Part shown: in pieces, positions 9,492-19,183 of the stretch
Numbering within the stretch: the first letter of the stretch is position 1
How the letters are laid out: each line of letters opens with the position of its first letter
Source: Pseudophaeomoniella oleicola
Lineage: Eukaryota; Ascomycota; Eurotiomycetes; Phaeomoniellales; Phaeomoniellaceae
Length of the DNA: 40,633 nucleotides
Assembly: GCA_003868215.1 (NCBI GenBank)
Contig: QWDQ01000093.1
Coordinates: 1 to 40,633 of the forward strand
Direction of reading: 5' to 3'
Notes under the pieces: model-generated
The model's input: the letters and a program-made list of their open reading frames with translations, nothing else
Told to the model about the DNA's origin: nothing
Database searches by the model: none
Program-made: the position numbers and the translations under genes

Positions 9492-10964
9492 CTAACCATC
9501 ATCTTGATCCATATTATCTCTCGACCTCTTCCCCGCTCCTCCCCCTCCCCCTCCCCCTCCATTTCTTCTCCCCCTCGCACCCCCGATCCCTCCACCGGCA
9601 CCACCTCCTCGACCACCATCACGCTTCTCGTGAATCTGTTTCATCTCGACGATTGCCTGCCGTTGGGCTTCGCCGATACGTTCGGCGAGTACCATGACTT
9701 CTTCCTTGACGGTGTCGTATTCTTTGAGTTTTTTGCCGAGCGCCGTTTCGATGCGGAGCCAGAGTTCGATGTCGTATTGGGTGACGAAGCTGATGGCGTT
9801 GCCGCTTTTGCCGGCGCGCGCGGTGCGGCCGACACGGTGGATGTAGGTTTTGCTGTCGGGGGGGAGGTCGAAGTTGAGGACGAGGTCGACCGAGGGGATG
9901 TCGAGGCCGCGGGCGGCGACGTCGGTGGCTACAAGGATCGTGCGGGATCGGGATCGGAACTTGTTCAGGGCGCCTAAGCGAGCGTTTTGGGAAAGTTGAC
10001 CGTGCAAGGGGATGGCGCTGAAGCCGAGGAGACGGAGAAGGATAGAGATGCGTTGAGTTTCGTTGACGGTTCGCGTGAAAATGATGGTGGTTTGACCTGC
10101 ATGGTCGTTGAGGACGGAGATTAGGTAGAAGTCTTTGTGTTTATGAGGGCAGAAGATGTAGGATTGTAATAGGGTAGACACGGTTTGATATTTATCGCGG
10201 GACACGGAAACTCGTAGAGGGTTTGAGAGAGATGCGCGTTGTAGAGACTCGACTTTGTTGGACATCGTAGCAGAAAACAGCATGGTCCTTCGTTCCTTCG
10301 GTAGAATCTTCAGGATCTTGTCAAGGATGGGCCCGAAGTCCAGGTCTAACAGCCTATCCGCCTCGTCCATGACCAGATACTTCAGGGCACGCAGAGAAAA
10401 TCCTTTTGTATTCTCCAAGTGATCCAGCAGTCGACCCGGCGTTGCGACAACGATGTGTGGCTTCTTGCCCAGTGCTATTGACTGGGGGATCATATCCATG
10501 CCTCCAACCAACACAGCGCATCGAACCGATATGAGAGACCCGAGTGCTTCAAAAGCTTGCGAAATTTGGTATGCGAGTTCACGTGTCGGCGCAAGGACGA
10601 GCCCAAAAAATGCTTGTGGTTTGTCCATCAGGGTCTGCAAGATCGGAAGGGCAAATGCAGCAGTCTTTCCGCTTCCTGTCTCGGCAAGACCTATCAAATC
10701 ACGGCCTTGGAGAGCCAGAGGGATAGACTCGGCTTGGATTGGCGTGGCCTGTTTGTACCCCAATGCATCACAAGCTTCACAGAGCGAGTCGATAATGCCC
10801 AGATCTTTGAATGTCTTCACCTCTTTCTCCGCGCCATCATTGTCGGCTTCAGGTTCTGGTGACTGCGCACCGGACGATGCGTCACTTTCGCTTCCAGGAG
10901 CGGCCGGTCCTGCTTGCGGGGCCTCCTCTTCATGGCTGAGCTTCCTTTTCTTAACTCCTGGCAT
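9492..10964 (-). CDS. RRP3: ATP-dependent RNA helicase RRP3, DEAD-box family
   Basis: A single-exon gene of 490 aa. Rrp3 (human DDX47) is a nucleolar helicase needed for 18S rRNA maturation in the small-subunit processome. All helicase motifs are present in order: Q motif (KTFKDLGI...[10 protein letters not shown]), Walker A AETGSGKT (94-101), [22 protein letters not shown] (200-203), SAT (231-233), then the second RecA domain with [18 protein letters not shown] and [10 protein letters not shown]. The N-terminal ~45 residues are acidic and disordered after a basic [11 protein letters not shown] start, likely a nucleolar signal. The C terminus is Gly/Arg-rich (GGRGGG and similar), suited to RNA binding. 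DDX47 versus other DEAD members rests on the whole pattern, including [16 protein letters not shown]. The gene is divergent from SSF1, 269 bp away. Confidence 0.92.
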   Translation of the reverse strand: MPGVKKRKLSHEEEAPQAGPAAPGSESDASSGAQSPEPEADNDGAEKEVKTFKDLGIIDSLCEACDALGYKQATPIQAESIPLALQGRDLIGLAETGSGKTAAFALPILQTLMDKPQAFFGLVLAPTRELAYQISQAFEALGSLISVRCAVLVGGMDMIPQSIALGKKPHIVVATPGRLLDHLENTKGFSLRALKYLVMDEADRLLDLDFGPILDKILKILPKERRTMLFSATMSNKVESLQRASLSNPLRVSVSRDKYQTVSTLLQSYIFCPHKHKDFYLISVLNDHAGQTTIIFTRTVNETQRISILLRLLGFSAIPLHGQLSQNARLGALNKFRSRSRTILVATDVAARGLDIPSVDLVLNFDLPPDSKTYIHRVGRTARAGKSGNAISFVTQYDIELWLRIETALGKKLKEYDTVKEEVMVLAERIGEAQRQAIVEMKQIHEKRDGGRGGGAGGGIGGARGRRNGGGGGGGGAGKRSRDNMDQDDG

Positions 10965-11233
10965 TGTATCGTTGTTGGCTGAGACGAACGGTCGTTACTG
11001 TCAAGATCAAGATAGCGGAGAAGATTCCTTTATCGAGCGGCAGAATTCTCGATAAAAAAAAATTAATTAACATTTTTGGTTCCGCAGAGGCTGCTTCCCC
11101 AAAGTCCCCGCAAAGGAAACTTCCAATACTTCTACTAACTTATGATATTTCTGTTGTACCATTGAGAGATACTTGCTAAGGATTCCTATCACCGATCCAG
11201 GACTCAGAGCTTCTTCAGATCCAGACTTTCGCC
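10965..11233. promoter_or_regulatory. Divergent promoter of RRP3 and SSF1
   Basis: These 269 bp must serve both ribosome-biogenesis genes. They contain a perfect 9-bp inverted repeat (TTTATCGAG at 11029-11037, CTCGATAAA at 11048-11056, 10-bp spacer). A poly(A) stretch running into ATTAATTAA follows at about 11053-11070. Confidence 0.7.
11029..11056. repeat. 9-bp inverted repeat with 10-bp spacer
   Basis: TTTATCGAG and CTCGATAAA are exact reverse complements flanking CGGCAGAATT. The site lies 65 bp upstream of RRP3 and about 180 bp upstream of SSF1. Confidence 0.85.
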
Positions 11234-12646
11234 ATGGCAAGGCGCCGGCACAAGAAGCACACTCAGGCGATACCGGCCGAGGGTCAAAATGTCAAGCCCG
11301 GATCGAGAACAGGAGCGCCAAAGAGCATGGTTATTCGAATGGGTGCTGGAGAAGTCGGTTCCAGTGTCAGCCAACTCGTAAAAGACGTGAGATTGATGAT
11401 GGAGCCAGACACTGCCAGTCGTCTCAGAGTACGTATACACCGTTGGAATGAATATGATGTCCGAATCTGACAAGACTGTTCGCAGGAAAGAAAGTCAAAC
11501 AAGTTAAAGGATTATCTTGCGATGGCTGGACCTTTGGGTGTCAGTCACTTGCTCCTTTTTTCGCGATCGGAATCGGGTAATGTCAACATGAGATTAGCGC
11601 TGGCGCCTCGTGGACCGACGTTGAACTTCCGAGTCGAGAAGTACTCTCTGATCAAGGATGTCGCAAAGGCACAGAAACGGCCTCAAGGCGGTGGGAAAGA
11701 ATATCTGCATGCACCTTTGCTGGTCATGAACAATTTTATAACACCGACCCCCGAAGGTGTGGCGCAAGATCCTGTCAAAAAGCAGCTCGAATCTCTCACA
11801 ACGACTATTTTCCAATCCATGTTCCCGCCGATATCACCGCAGAACACGCCTCTATCTACTATCCGGCGCGTCATGCTTGTTAACCGCGAACCGTCGAAAG
11901 ACGGGTCCTGGGTTCTTAACGTTCGGCACTACGCCATCACTACCAAAAGAACTGGCCCCTCACGGAAGATTAGGCGGCTGGATCCCAAAGAGCAGAGGCA
12001 TAGGGAGAAGAAGGGGACTGCTCTACCAAATCTGAGCAAGCTTGAGGACGCTGCTGACTATCTCCTTGACCCGTCGGCTGCAGGTTACACATCTGCTAGC
12101 GAGACAGAGATTGATACTGACAACGAGGTTGAGGTCCTAGAGACAGCCACCCGTCGCGTCTTGAGCAAGAAGGAACTTCAGCGAAGAGAGAAGGAGAAGG
12201 ACAACCCTGATGCCGAAAAGCCTGTCAGGGCTCACGTAAGAACCTCACATACAGAAAAGCGCGCTGTGAAATTAGTGGAGCTAGGTCCTCGACTCCGATT
12301 ACGGATGTATAAAGTGGAAGACGGTCTATGCGATGGAAGAGTCATGTGGCATGATTTTATTACCAAGAGTAAGAAAGAGCAAAAGGAACTCGACGCTCTA
12401 TGGCAGACCAGACGAAAGGAAAAAGAGGAAAGGAGAAGGGTTCAGAAGGAGAATGTGGAGAGAAAGAAGAAGGAAAAGGAGGAGGCGAGGAAAAAGAGTA
12501 AAGGAGAAGGAGGGGGAGAGGATGACAACGAGGGTGAGGACGAGGATGATGATGAAATACTAGACGATGACGATGCTTGGGATAGCGAAGATTTCGACCA
12601 AAATGACGAAGTCGGTGACGATGAGGACGAGGAGATGGAGGAGTGA
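11234..12646 (+). CDS. SSF1: Ribosome biogenesis protein SSF1/2 (Peter Pan), Brix domain, one intron
   Basis: Two exons, join(11234..11428, 11486..12646), give 451 aa, close to yeast Ssf1. The 57-nt intron has a GTACGT donor and a CAG acceptor. It joins ...DTASRLR to ERKSNKLKDYL in phase. Exon 1 starts with a basic MARRRHKKHTQ and contains KSMVIRMGAGEVG. Exon 2 continues the Brix domain: MAGPLGVSHLLLFSRSESGN, FRVEKYSLIKDV, PPISPQNTPLSTIRRVMLVNR near 180-200, and the closing VELGPRLRLRMYKVEDGLCDG near 345. The tail is Lys/Glu-rich, likely coiled-coil, then strongly acidic. Ssf proteins bind pre-60S particles and are needed for 27S pre-rRNA processing in the nucleolus. The partner across the shared promoter, RRP3, acts on the small subunit. 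Confidence 0.93.
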
Positions 12647-13766
12647 GAGTGTCTACCGGATTTCTGAACATGTGTCTCGAGAAGCTATGAGATGCGTTGT
12701 ACCAGGCAATGTGAGTCACGATATCACGGATCTACCAAACTGAGGTCTTTTACGTCGCATGAGCTGTGAAAGGGAATCTACGGCATTCGCGGACACAGTC
12801 GTAGGAATCACAATCTACTGCTTCGGGCAGGGAAGCCGTCGGCCTATCTCTATTTCTGTGCAGACCTTCAGCGTCCCGACAGCGCTGACCCCGTCAAGCC
12901 ATCCATCCTCATATGGGGGAAGAAAGGCATGACATGAGGCCCATCAAACTCTTCAAATCCGCAATAATGACCGCTAGCCAAGGGCCTATGCCTTCAGACT
13001 GTCTGGCAATTCACGTCGTCTTAGCTCTATTCTCGACTATCCGATTGGAACGCATCAATATCACCGCGACATCATCTCCTCACCCGCTCCCGATGACTTG
13101 ACATCTATCCATGTACACCCCCCTATTCCAAGACCGTCATAAACCGCATCTACGTCACAACCAAGGAACAGCGGGTCCGAAGACACTATCGCCATCGACA
13201 TTCGACAGAGACCAACCAACACTTACTTGCCTTTTGACCTCGATACCCCCTTCGGAAACAAGACACTTAGCTAAGTCCTTCACCACCGACGACGACGTCC
13301 TCCATAGAACTTCATCATCATCCTATAAGAGATACCTGTAACATGCATGTACGTCATATGCCTAGATATTAAGCTGTACGTATGGATATACAATGATACC
13401 AAAACCAAAGCAACAAAAACCTCTTCATCTTATAATTAATCCCCCCCTCCTTTCTTTCTTTCTTCCTTCCTTCTTCCTTTTCGTCTTACACCAACGCCCA
13501 GGACTCGCTCTCCATCTTATCACTTATGAGGATGATGGATAGGTTTTCATCATATGGAAATAATGTGCTGAATTCATTTTGATTCGTAGACATGTACCCT
13601 AAATATATATACTTTTTTTCCCGCTTTTCTGTTCTGTTCTGTTCTGTTTACAGTTGAGTAAGATAACTTCTCGTTCGCTTGCTCGCTCATAAAAAAAAAT
13701 AATTTAAACAGACAAGAGTAGATATGACACAGAGAGTGGGGGAAAGGGGAAAAAGGTGAGTTCTGG
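12647..13766. other. Long convergent 3' region between SSF1 and the acyltransferase gene
   Basis: These 1.1 kb lie between converging genes. A pyrimidine-only tract (13441-13483, CCTTT/CTTT words), a GTTCT repeat near 13626-13648 and AT-rich DNA lie near the acyltransferase end. Short open frames (for example 12913-13101 and 13111-13341) show no known protein. Confidence 0.5.
13441..13483. repeat. Polypyrimidine low-complexity tract
   Basis: About 40 bases of C and T only, mostly CTTT and CTTC words, in the 3' flank of the acyltransferase gene. On the gene's own strand it is polypurine. Confidence 0.8.
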
Positions 13767-15749
13767 TCACGATTTCGATATAGCAGGTAAAGGTAACAAC
13801 CCACCACCACCACCCCCATCCCCAGTAGCACCGGCGGCGAGTTGCATCCCTCTCCTCCTGCCCTCGTCCCCGCTAGAACCGCCTCCGCTTCCTTCGCAAC
13901 CGCTGCCGCCCGCCGAGTCCTCGCTCTGCCTCCGTTTCGCCCGCTCCTGCTCCCGCTCATCCCGCTCGTCGATCTTCCGTGCTTTCTCCGTCGTCGCTCG
14001 CGGGAGGCAGATCTTCTCGGTCCACGCGGTCGCGCGCGCGAACACCGGTTCGATCCGTTTGTTCCAGTATTGAACGACGGTGAGGAGGATGACGACGAAG
14101 ACGGCGATGGCAAGGAGGATGAGGAGTGTGGATTGGGGGACGGTGAGGACCGGTGGTGGTTCTTCGGAGGATGAGTCGGGTTGCTGTTGGTCGGGTTGTG
14201 TTTGGGTTTCGGGAGAGACCTCGTTGGAGTTGGATGACGCATCGATGGGCCCGTCACTGGCAGATTCGCTGGATGGCGGTGATTGCCCATCTGCTGCTGC
14301 GGGTGGCGGTGAAGCTGGCGAGCTTGATGCCGCAGTGATAGCCGCTTGTTCTTGGGCTTTTGCGGCTGCAAGCGTTCGTCTTTCACGCCAGTCGAAGACC
14401 AGCTTGGGTCCGAAGACGAGGTAGGTAAGGACGCTACGCATCATGGAGCCATGGAGGAGGTAGATACCCATGGAGACCGATCCAAGCCATGACATCCAAG
14501 TCCCAGACTCGAAAACGCGACGAAGGCCCGGGGAGAGTAGAATGCAAAGGCACAAAAGTTGAGCCCCAAATCCTGGCCAGGCACGCCCAAGGTCAACGGA
14601 CGGAACAAGATAGGGTTGTCCGTTTTCGTCCCAGGCCGTGGCAGGGAAGTAGGAGGTTCCGAGTTGTTGAAGATAGTTTGACCAATGGGTGAGGTGAGTG
14701 TAGGATGACGGGAATGACATGAGTGTCAAAGCGACAGGAGTTAAGAGGTAAGGGATCAGATTGAGCACTCCTTTCTTCAAAGGACTGAGCGAACTGAGGA
14801 GCCGAGGAGTCGGGAGGTAGGTCAGCTCGGCAAGCATCACGCCAGCAAACACATTTGGTCCGATGAGAACTTCAAATGGTTAGCATAAACACCGATATCA
14901 ACAGGAGCAAAGACACGATGATACGTACCATCCCCGATAGACCAGCTCCAGAACCATAATCCCACAGCACACAGAAGTCTCGCTCTCGGTGTGACCCTCG
15001 CCGTTGCTAACAAAAACATGAACACGTACATGCTAGCCTTGAGGAGATAGAACAGCGCCCATTGCGGTTGGTCGTATTTGTTTTCCGCCCATATCCATGT
15101 CCCAACCAATTCGTGAAACAGATCGTGGAAAGCGGCTGACCAGGTCGGACTGGGAGGGGGAGAGTAGACCTGCAGCCAGTATGCATCCGTCCTTCTCGCC
15201 AACTCGTATACCCCTAGTTGTGTTGCGAACCACGAGATGACTGTCACCGCCGCAGCTGGAAAAACAAGCCTGAACGTCCGACGAAAGCTCGCCACCGTCA
15301 ATGCATTCAACGCTTCGTCGATCTTGCCCTGACGGGACAGTTTAATGACCTTCAGACTGTTCACGTAGCCGAGGAGGATAAAGAAGATGGCAACCCAAGC
15401 CGGTCCTTGGGCAATAAGGCGAAATATCGGACGTTGGAAGAGTTTCGTGGGGCCATTTTCGGACGTGGATGGCAGGACTAACGAGCGATCGAATGACAAC
15501 ACGAGGTGAGAGGAGAGGACGAACATTGCCGATATGCCTCTGAGACCCTATAAGATGTCAGTCAGGGCCATACATCTCTCGGCGCGCGGAGAAGCCTACA
15601 TCAGCCCATTTGGTGCTTCGAACAGGTGTGGTATTAGTTGATGGCATCGTCGGCAGCAACTTCTTCTCCTCCTCCTCAAACTTCGACAACGACGACGATA
15701 TTGGCGCTCGAATAAAAATCTTAGCTGCGCTGTTTGCAGTAGGTGGCAT
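13767..15749 (-). CDS. Acyltransferase 3 family multi-pass membrane protein, two introns
   Basis: Three exons, complement(13767..14869, 14929..15547, 15600..15749), give 623 aa. The introns are 52 nt (15548-15599, CTGAC branch) and 59 nt (14870-14928, GTACGT donor, GCTAAC branch). The first splice creates WADGLRGISAMFVLSSHL, the classic start of Acyltransf_3 (OafA/YrhL-like) proteins, where the His is thought to be catalytic. The second joins WSIGD to VLIGPNVFAGV. Around ten hydrophobic segments follow. These enzymes move acyl groups, often acetyl, onto sugars or lipids at a membrane; the fungal substrate is unknown. After residue about 395 there is a Pro/Ser/Gln-rich linker, one more span (STLLILLAIAVFVVILLTVV) and an Arg/Glu-rich then Gly-rich tail, unusual beside the compact bacterial members. 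Confidence 0.85.
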
Positions 15750-17904
15750 ATTCTAGTGATGGTAGGAACGACTGAAGGTCGAAAAGGCAAAGCAGATCAA
15801 CCGCTGTGTAACTCTTCTTGTTTTAAAGATAGACAATAGTATCAGAATCGAAATGCTTCGTGCGGACAGGCTGATCTACACCCTGTCAAAAGGTCGGATG
15901 CCGTGCTGAAATGAAGACAAGCACTACGGTGAAAGAATTCAAGGCAAGCAGTTTGCTATAACGCTCGAGTCGTAAACATGCAAAGTGAGAGAGATGAGAA
16001 AGACTGCGGCATCTCTGACGGGAGTGCAAATGGTATCCTCGTCGCCTGGGAAGACGGCTTTGATTGCCTCTCTTCTGGCGAAGAAGACTCTGAAATCAAA
16101 AGCAATCAACTGTACAGCAGACTGAACGAAGAGCAAAAATGAGCGATATACTGTATGGGAGAGGCGACGGCAGGTGATCAAGCATGTGTACCGGCAAGCT
16201 GAAATGTACTGTAAAGACGTGTCAAACTACGAGCAGCTAAGAGCTTTTGAGACCGAGACAGGCGAGACAGGATACGAGACTGTGCGTCGATCGGTAACTC
16301 AGATGGGCATCGTTTACAGTACGCAAGACTCGCGTCCCGTAGTACAATAAAGCAGCACAAGGCCATAGTGTATCTCGCCTGAAGCCGCTAGTTTTAGGAT
16401 GGTGGGTGAAACGATTCGAGAAGATGAGCTGGAATTTGTGGACAAGCCGGGGTCATTGTTTCAAGTAAGCTTAGTATAGATCAGCGAATTTTGGTGGCCC
16501 TTTTAATTACTTCGCAAGTGAATGAATCACGGTGTCGGCAAGCAGGTGCGCTGAGTTGTCGTCCTGCCCTTAGTGTACAGTAGACATTAGATAGCGATGT
16601 CAGTATCTACGACCCTTGAGATCATGGCAGCTGTCCCCCAGCAAAATGTCAATTCGAAAGGATTGCGTAGTGTAAGTGCCTATAATTTTCCCATTGGCTC
16701 TGACAAGAAGTAATTAGTAGCAAGCCTATCGCCACCTGCCAATAAAAGGTAAACAAGAGATTGATAATGCACGGATTGAATGTCAACCTTATTATCGCTC
16801 GAGAGCCTGCAAGGTTCTTTCGGTGGTATGCTGTACGGAGGACGTCTCGAGACATGGCAATTGTACGAGGTACATCTGACATACTGTGCGACCTAACGAG
16901 CTAGTCTGCACGATTGCAGGTGGTGCAACGAAGCACTAAGTTAATCATCTTGAACCGGGCTTACTCAGACAAGCAATGGCATCGAGGTATGCCGTCGAGC
17001 CGTTGATCCCGTCAACAAAAAGAAAAAGGGGGTCGAGGCTGTGTAGTTCCACTAAATAATCGTCGAAAGTTGGTCTAGTGAGTCTAGCAAAGCAGCGACG
17101 GCATGTCTTCGGTCCACCTCTTGGGTCAGTCTCGCAGTGTGAAGCTAACAAGAGCGTTACATAATAGTGAGTTCCTGAAGATCTATTGATGCAAGTCACA
17201 AAGAAAGTGAGAGGTCAGAGGTGAGAGGTGAGAGGTGAGAGGTGAGAGGTGAGAGGTGAGAGGTGAGAGGTGAGAGGTGAGAGGTGAGAGATGCGCGGTG
17301 ATTTGTTTCCTGCGACCAGGGGTCCTCAGTGCTAGGTTTCAGAATATAAAGAGCGACGATCAGGGCAATATATCTTCACGTGTTTTCGAAACGCAATGGA
17401 GATTGAGATAATATAACAACTGCAAGACTTCAATTCTTGAGAGCCTAGATGATTTCATCGAGTACTGTAACTGATGCACTTTGTTTCATGAGATCGAGAT
17501 GTTTGATAAGTCAAGACGTGGTGAGAGAGAACATGGTAACTAATTAATGATGATCATCAAGAAGGAGAACCAACCCGGCGCGGTGAAACTGAATGGCCGA
17601 CGTTATTCTTACCTACTTTGCTACTCACTATTAATACTTAGGACACATTCAACATGGACGACAATATTGATAACACCAATATCCAACAGCAGACACACTC
17701 TTCATCTTCTGGCGGTCAAGACATTGCGGTAATGTCTGACTAACATTGGAAGTATTACAAATGTTTAAGCCTGAGAAAGAAAAAGAAGTCTAGACACTCT
17801 CTAGACACTGCGTGCTTCATCACCAAAACATCTCTCCCTCGGCGAAACAGTAACTGCCACAAATATCATAATGGTCCAAGATAGCCAATGTCGTCAAATT
17901 TGGT
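15750..17904. other. Gene-poor stretch with a 7-bp minisatellite
   Basis: These 2.15 kb lie between the 5' end of the acyltransferase gene and the 3' end of the CFEM gene. Open frames up to 84 codons (for example 16945-17199 minus and 15939-16181 minus) carry no domain I recognise. I saw no chain of splice sites joining them. The first few hundred bases are the acyltransferase promoter. A GTGAGAG repeat lies at 17207-17290. The 10-bp TCTAGACACT occurs twice at 17789-17809. No transposon ends, target duplications or tRNA boxes were seen. Confidence 0.55.
17207..17290. repeat. GTGAGAG minisatellite, 12 copies
   Basis: Twelve contiguous 7-bp units, of which the second is GTCAGAG and the others are perfect. 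There are no spacers, so this is not a CRISPR array. Confidence 0.95.
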
Positions 17905-18717
17905 TCACATCGCTGCAATGAATCCCATAGCTACCACCATACCCGCCGCTGCTATGAACCACTCTTGGCCAACCCTCATGCCTGATCCGCTATATGTTGC
18001 CATGGTTGGAGTGCTTGAAGGCATGGTCGTAGTTCCCATCGCAGTGGTGCTGGCGCTGGTACTGCTCATGGCCACAGAGCTTGATGAGATGCTCGTTGTT
18101 GGTGTACTCATCGACATATCTGTCATATCCACGGCCATAGAACTGGATGAGCTCTCTGGAATTGAAGAGGCTACAGGAGCTACCATCGAAGTTGTTGTTG
18201 TCCCGCTAGCTGTCGTTTCAGCTGCTGCTGACGCTGAAGTCATTGTCGAGGATGCACTGGATGTCATGCTCAAGGTGGACGTATCAACGCAGTTTGATGG
18301 TGCTGCCGATGCAAATGATCCCAAAGTAACGCCTGCAGCAGAGCAGATCTGACTTGAGAACGCAAACGCACCTATAGAGTAGATCAGCTAAGGGGTTCAT
18401 GGTCCATCTCGATCATCTTACTCATCTGATCCGCACAACCGCAATGGGTCTCGATGTATTGCCGAAGTGTCGGGATGAACGGGACCGCATTGCAGATACA
18501 CGAGATATCGGTAATACTACAGGACGTCGATTGAATTGCAGTTAATGCAGCAGTTTGCTGAATCCCTCATGAGTTCTTCATACTCCTGAAACGTTGCGGG
18601 CACGGGATCATCACTCACCGCACAAGCCGGTAGGTTCGACAGACTCTGTGGCTCCGGCGCCCCATACACCAGCAACATAGTACTCTGCCACAACACCGAA
18701 ACAAGAAACGTCCTCAT
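17905..18717 (-). CDS. CFEM-domain GPI-anchored cell-surface protein, two introns
   Basis: Three exons, complement(17905..18371, 18422..18557, 18619..18717), give 233 aa. The introns are 61 nt (18558-18618, GTGAGT donor) and 50 nt (18372-18421, GTAAGA donor, CTGAT branch). A signal peptide (MRTFLVSVLWQSTMLLVYGA) is followed by the CFEM domain, about 30-90: NLPACAQTAALTAIQ, SCSITDISCIC, HCGCADQ and SSQIC. The heme-contacting Asp position is kept (Asp50). Two of eight consensus cysteines are replaced (Ala36 at C2, Tyr67 at C6), while Cys74 is extra. A Ser/Thr/Met-rich stalk, about 110-205, leads to a hydrophobic tail (EWFIAAAGMVVAMGFIAAM) typical of a GPI signal. CFEM proteins act in heme/iron capture, surface sensing or adhesion. 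An ATG 18 bases upstream (18735) would spoil the signal peptide. Confidence 0.87.
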
Positions 18718-19183
18718 CGTGTGGTGTTCTTCCACAGTAAGTATAAAAAGGTAGGTATCCCTTCAATTCTCGATGTCTTTCTCTCCCTTCCTGCCATCTT
18801 CCTCCTCCTTCATCTCTTTATATACACGCCTCTCCCATCATCGCTGGCCCGAGCGTTCATTCACTCTCCAAAAACACCTATAACTACAGCAACATCATAC
18901 GGATTGAATGGGAATGCAGTGCTAGGAATGACCGCTCGAGCGTACGGATGTATGTATGAACGCTAGGACCACCTATCAAAAAGAAGAAAGCAAACGCACA
19001 GGTCTCTCTTATCCCCCGTTTCTCTTTATGAAAAAAGGCATCATCAAAACCCGGAAGTTTTGAGGGATAGGATGTGATCTTGATAGAGTACGAATTGAGA
19101 TAAAATTAGTAATTACCTGCATAAACTTATCCCAGTAAATCACCTGTTGTATTGAGCTATTCCGAATAACACCACATCCGTTT
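18718..19183 (-). promoter_or_regulatory. CFEM gene promoter and DUF3433 3' flank
   Basis: These 466 bp lie between two minus-strand genes. A TATA box candidate (TATATAAAG on minus, 18816-18824) sits about 100 bp upstream of the CFEM start, within a C/T-rich plus-strand stretch. I did not see a clear iron-regulator GATA site. Confidence 0.5.

Noticed and set aside
9504-9977. 157-codon open frame on plus, antisense to RRP3
   Set aside because: RRP3 on minus has every helicase motif. The plus frame is Gly/Val/Asp-rich translation of its antisense and matches no family.
10453-11055. 200-codon open frame on plus, antisense to the RRP3 N-terminal half
   Set aside because: It is a by-product of the RRP3 codons and has no recognisable domain or start context.
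14041-14060. GGTTCGATCC resembling a tRNA B box
   Set aside because: It lies inside acyltransferase coding sequence, with no A box or cloverleaf around it.
13574-14386. 270-codon minus frame overlapping the acyltransferase C-terminal region
   Set aside because: It is a Pro/Ser/Arg-rich out-of-frame reading of the low-complexity tail. The acyltransferase frame continues the membrane domain and is preferred.
17207-17290. Possible CRISPR-like array
   Set aside because: The 7-bp units are directly abutted without spacers and the genome is eukaryotic, so this is a minisatellite.
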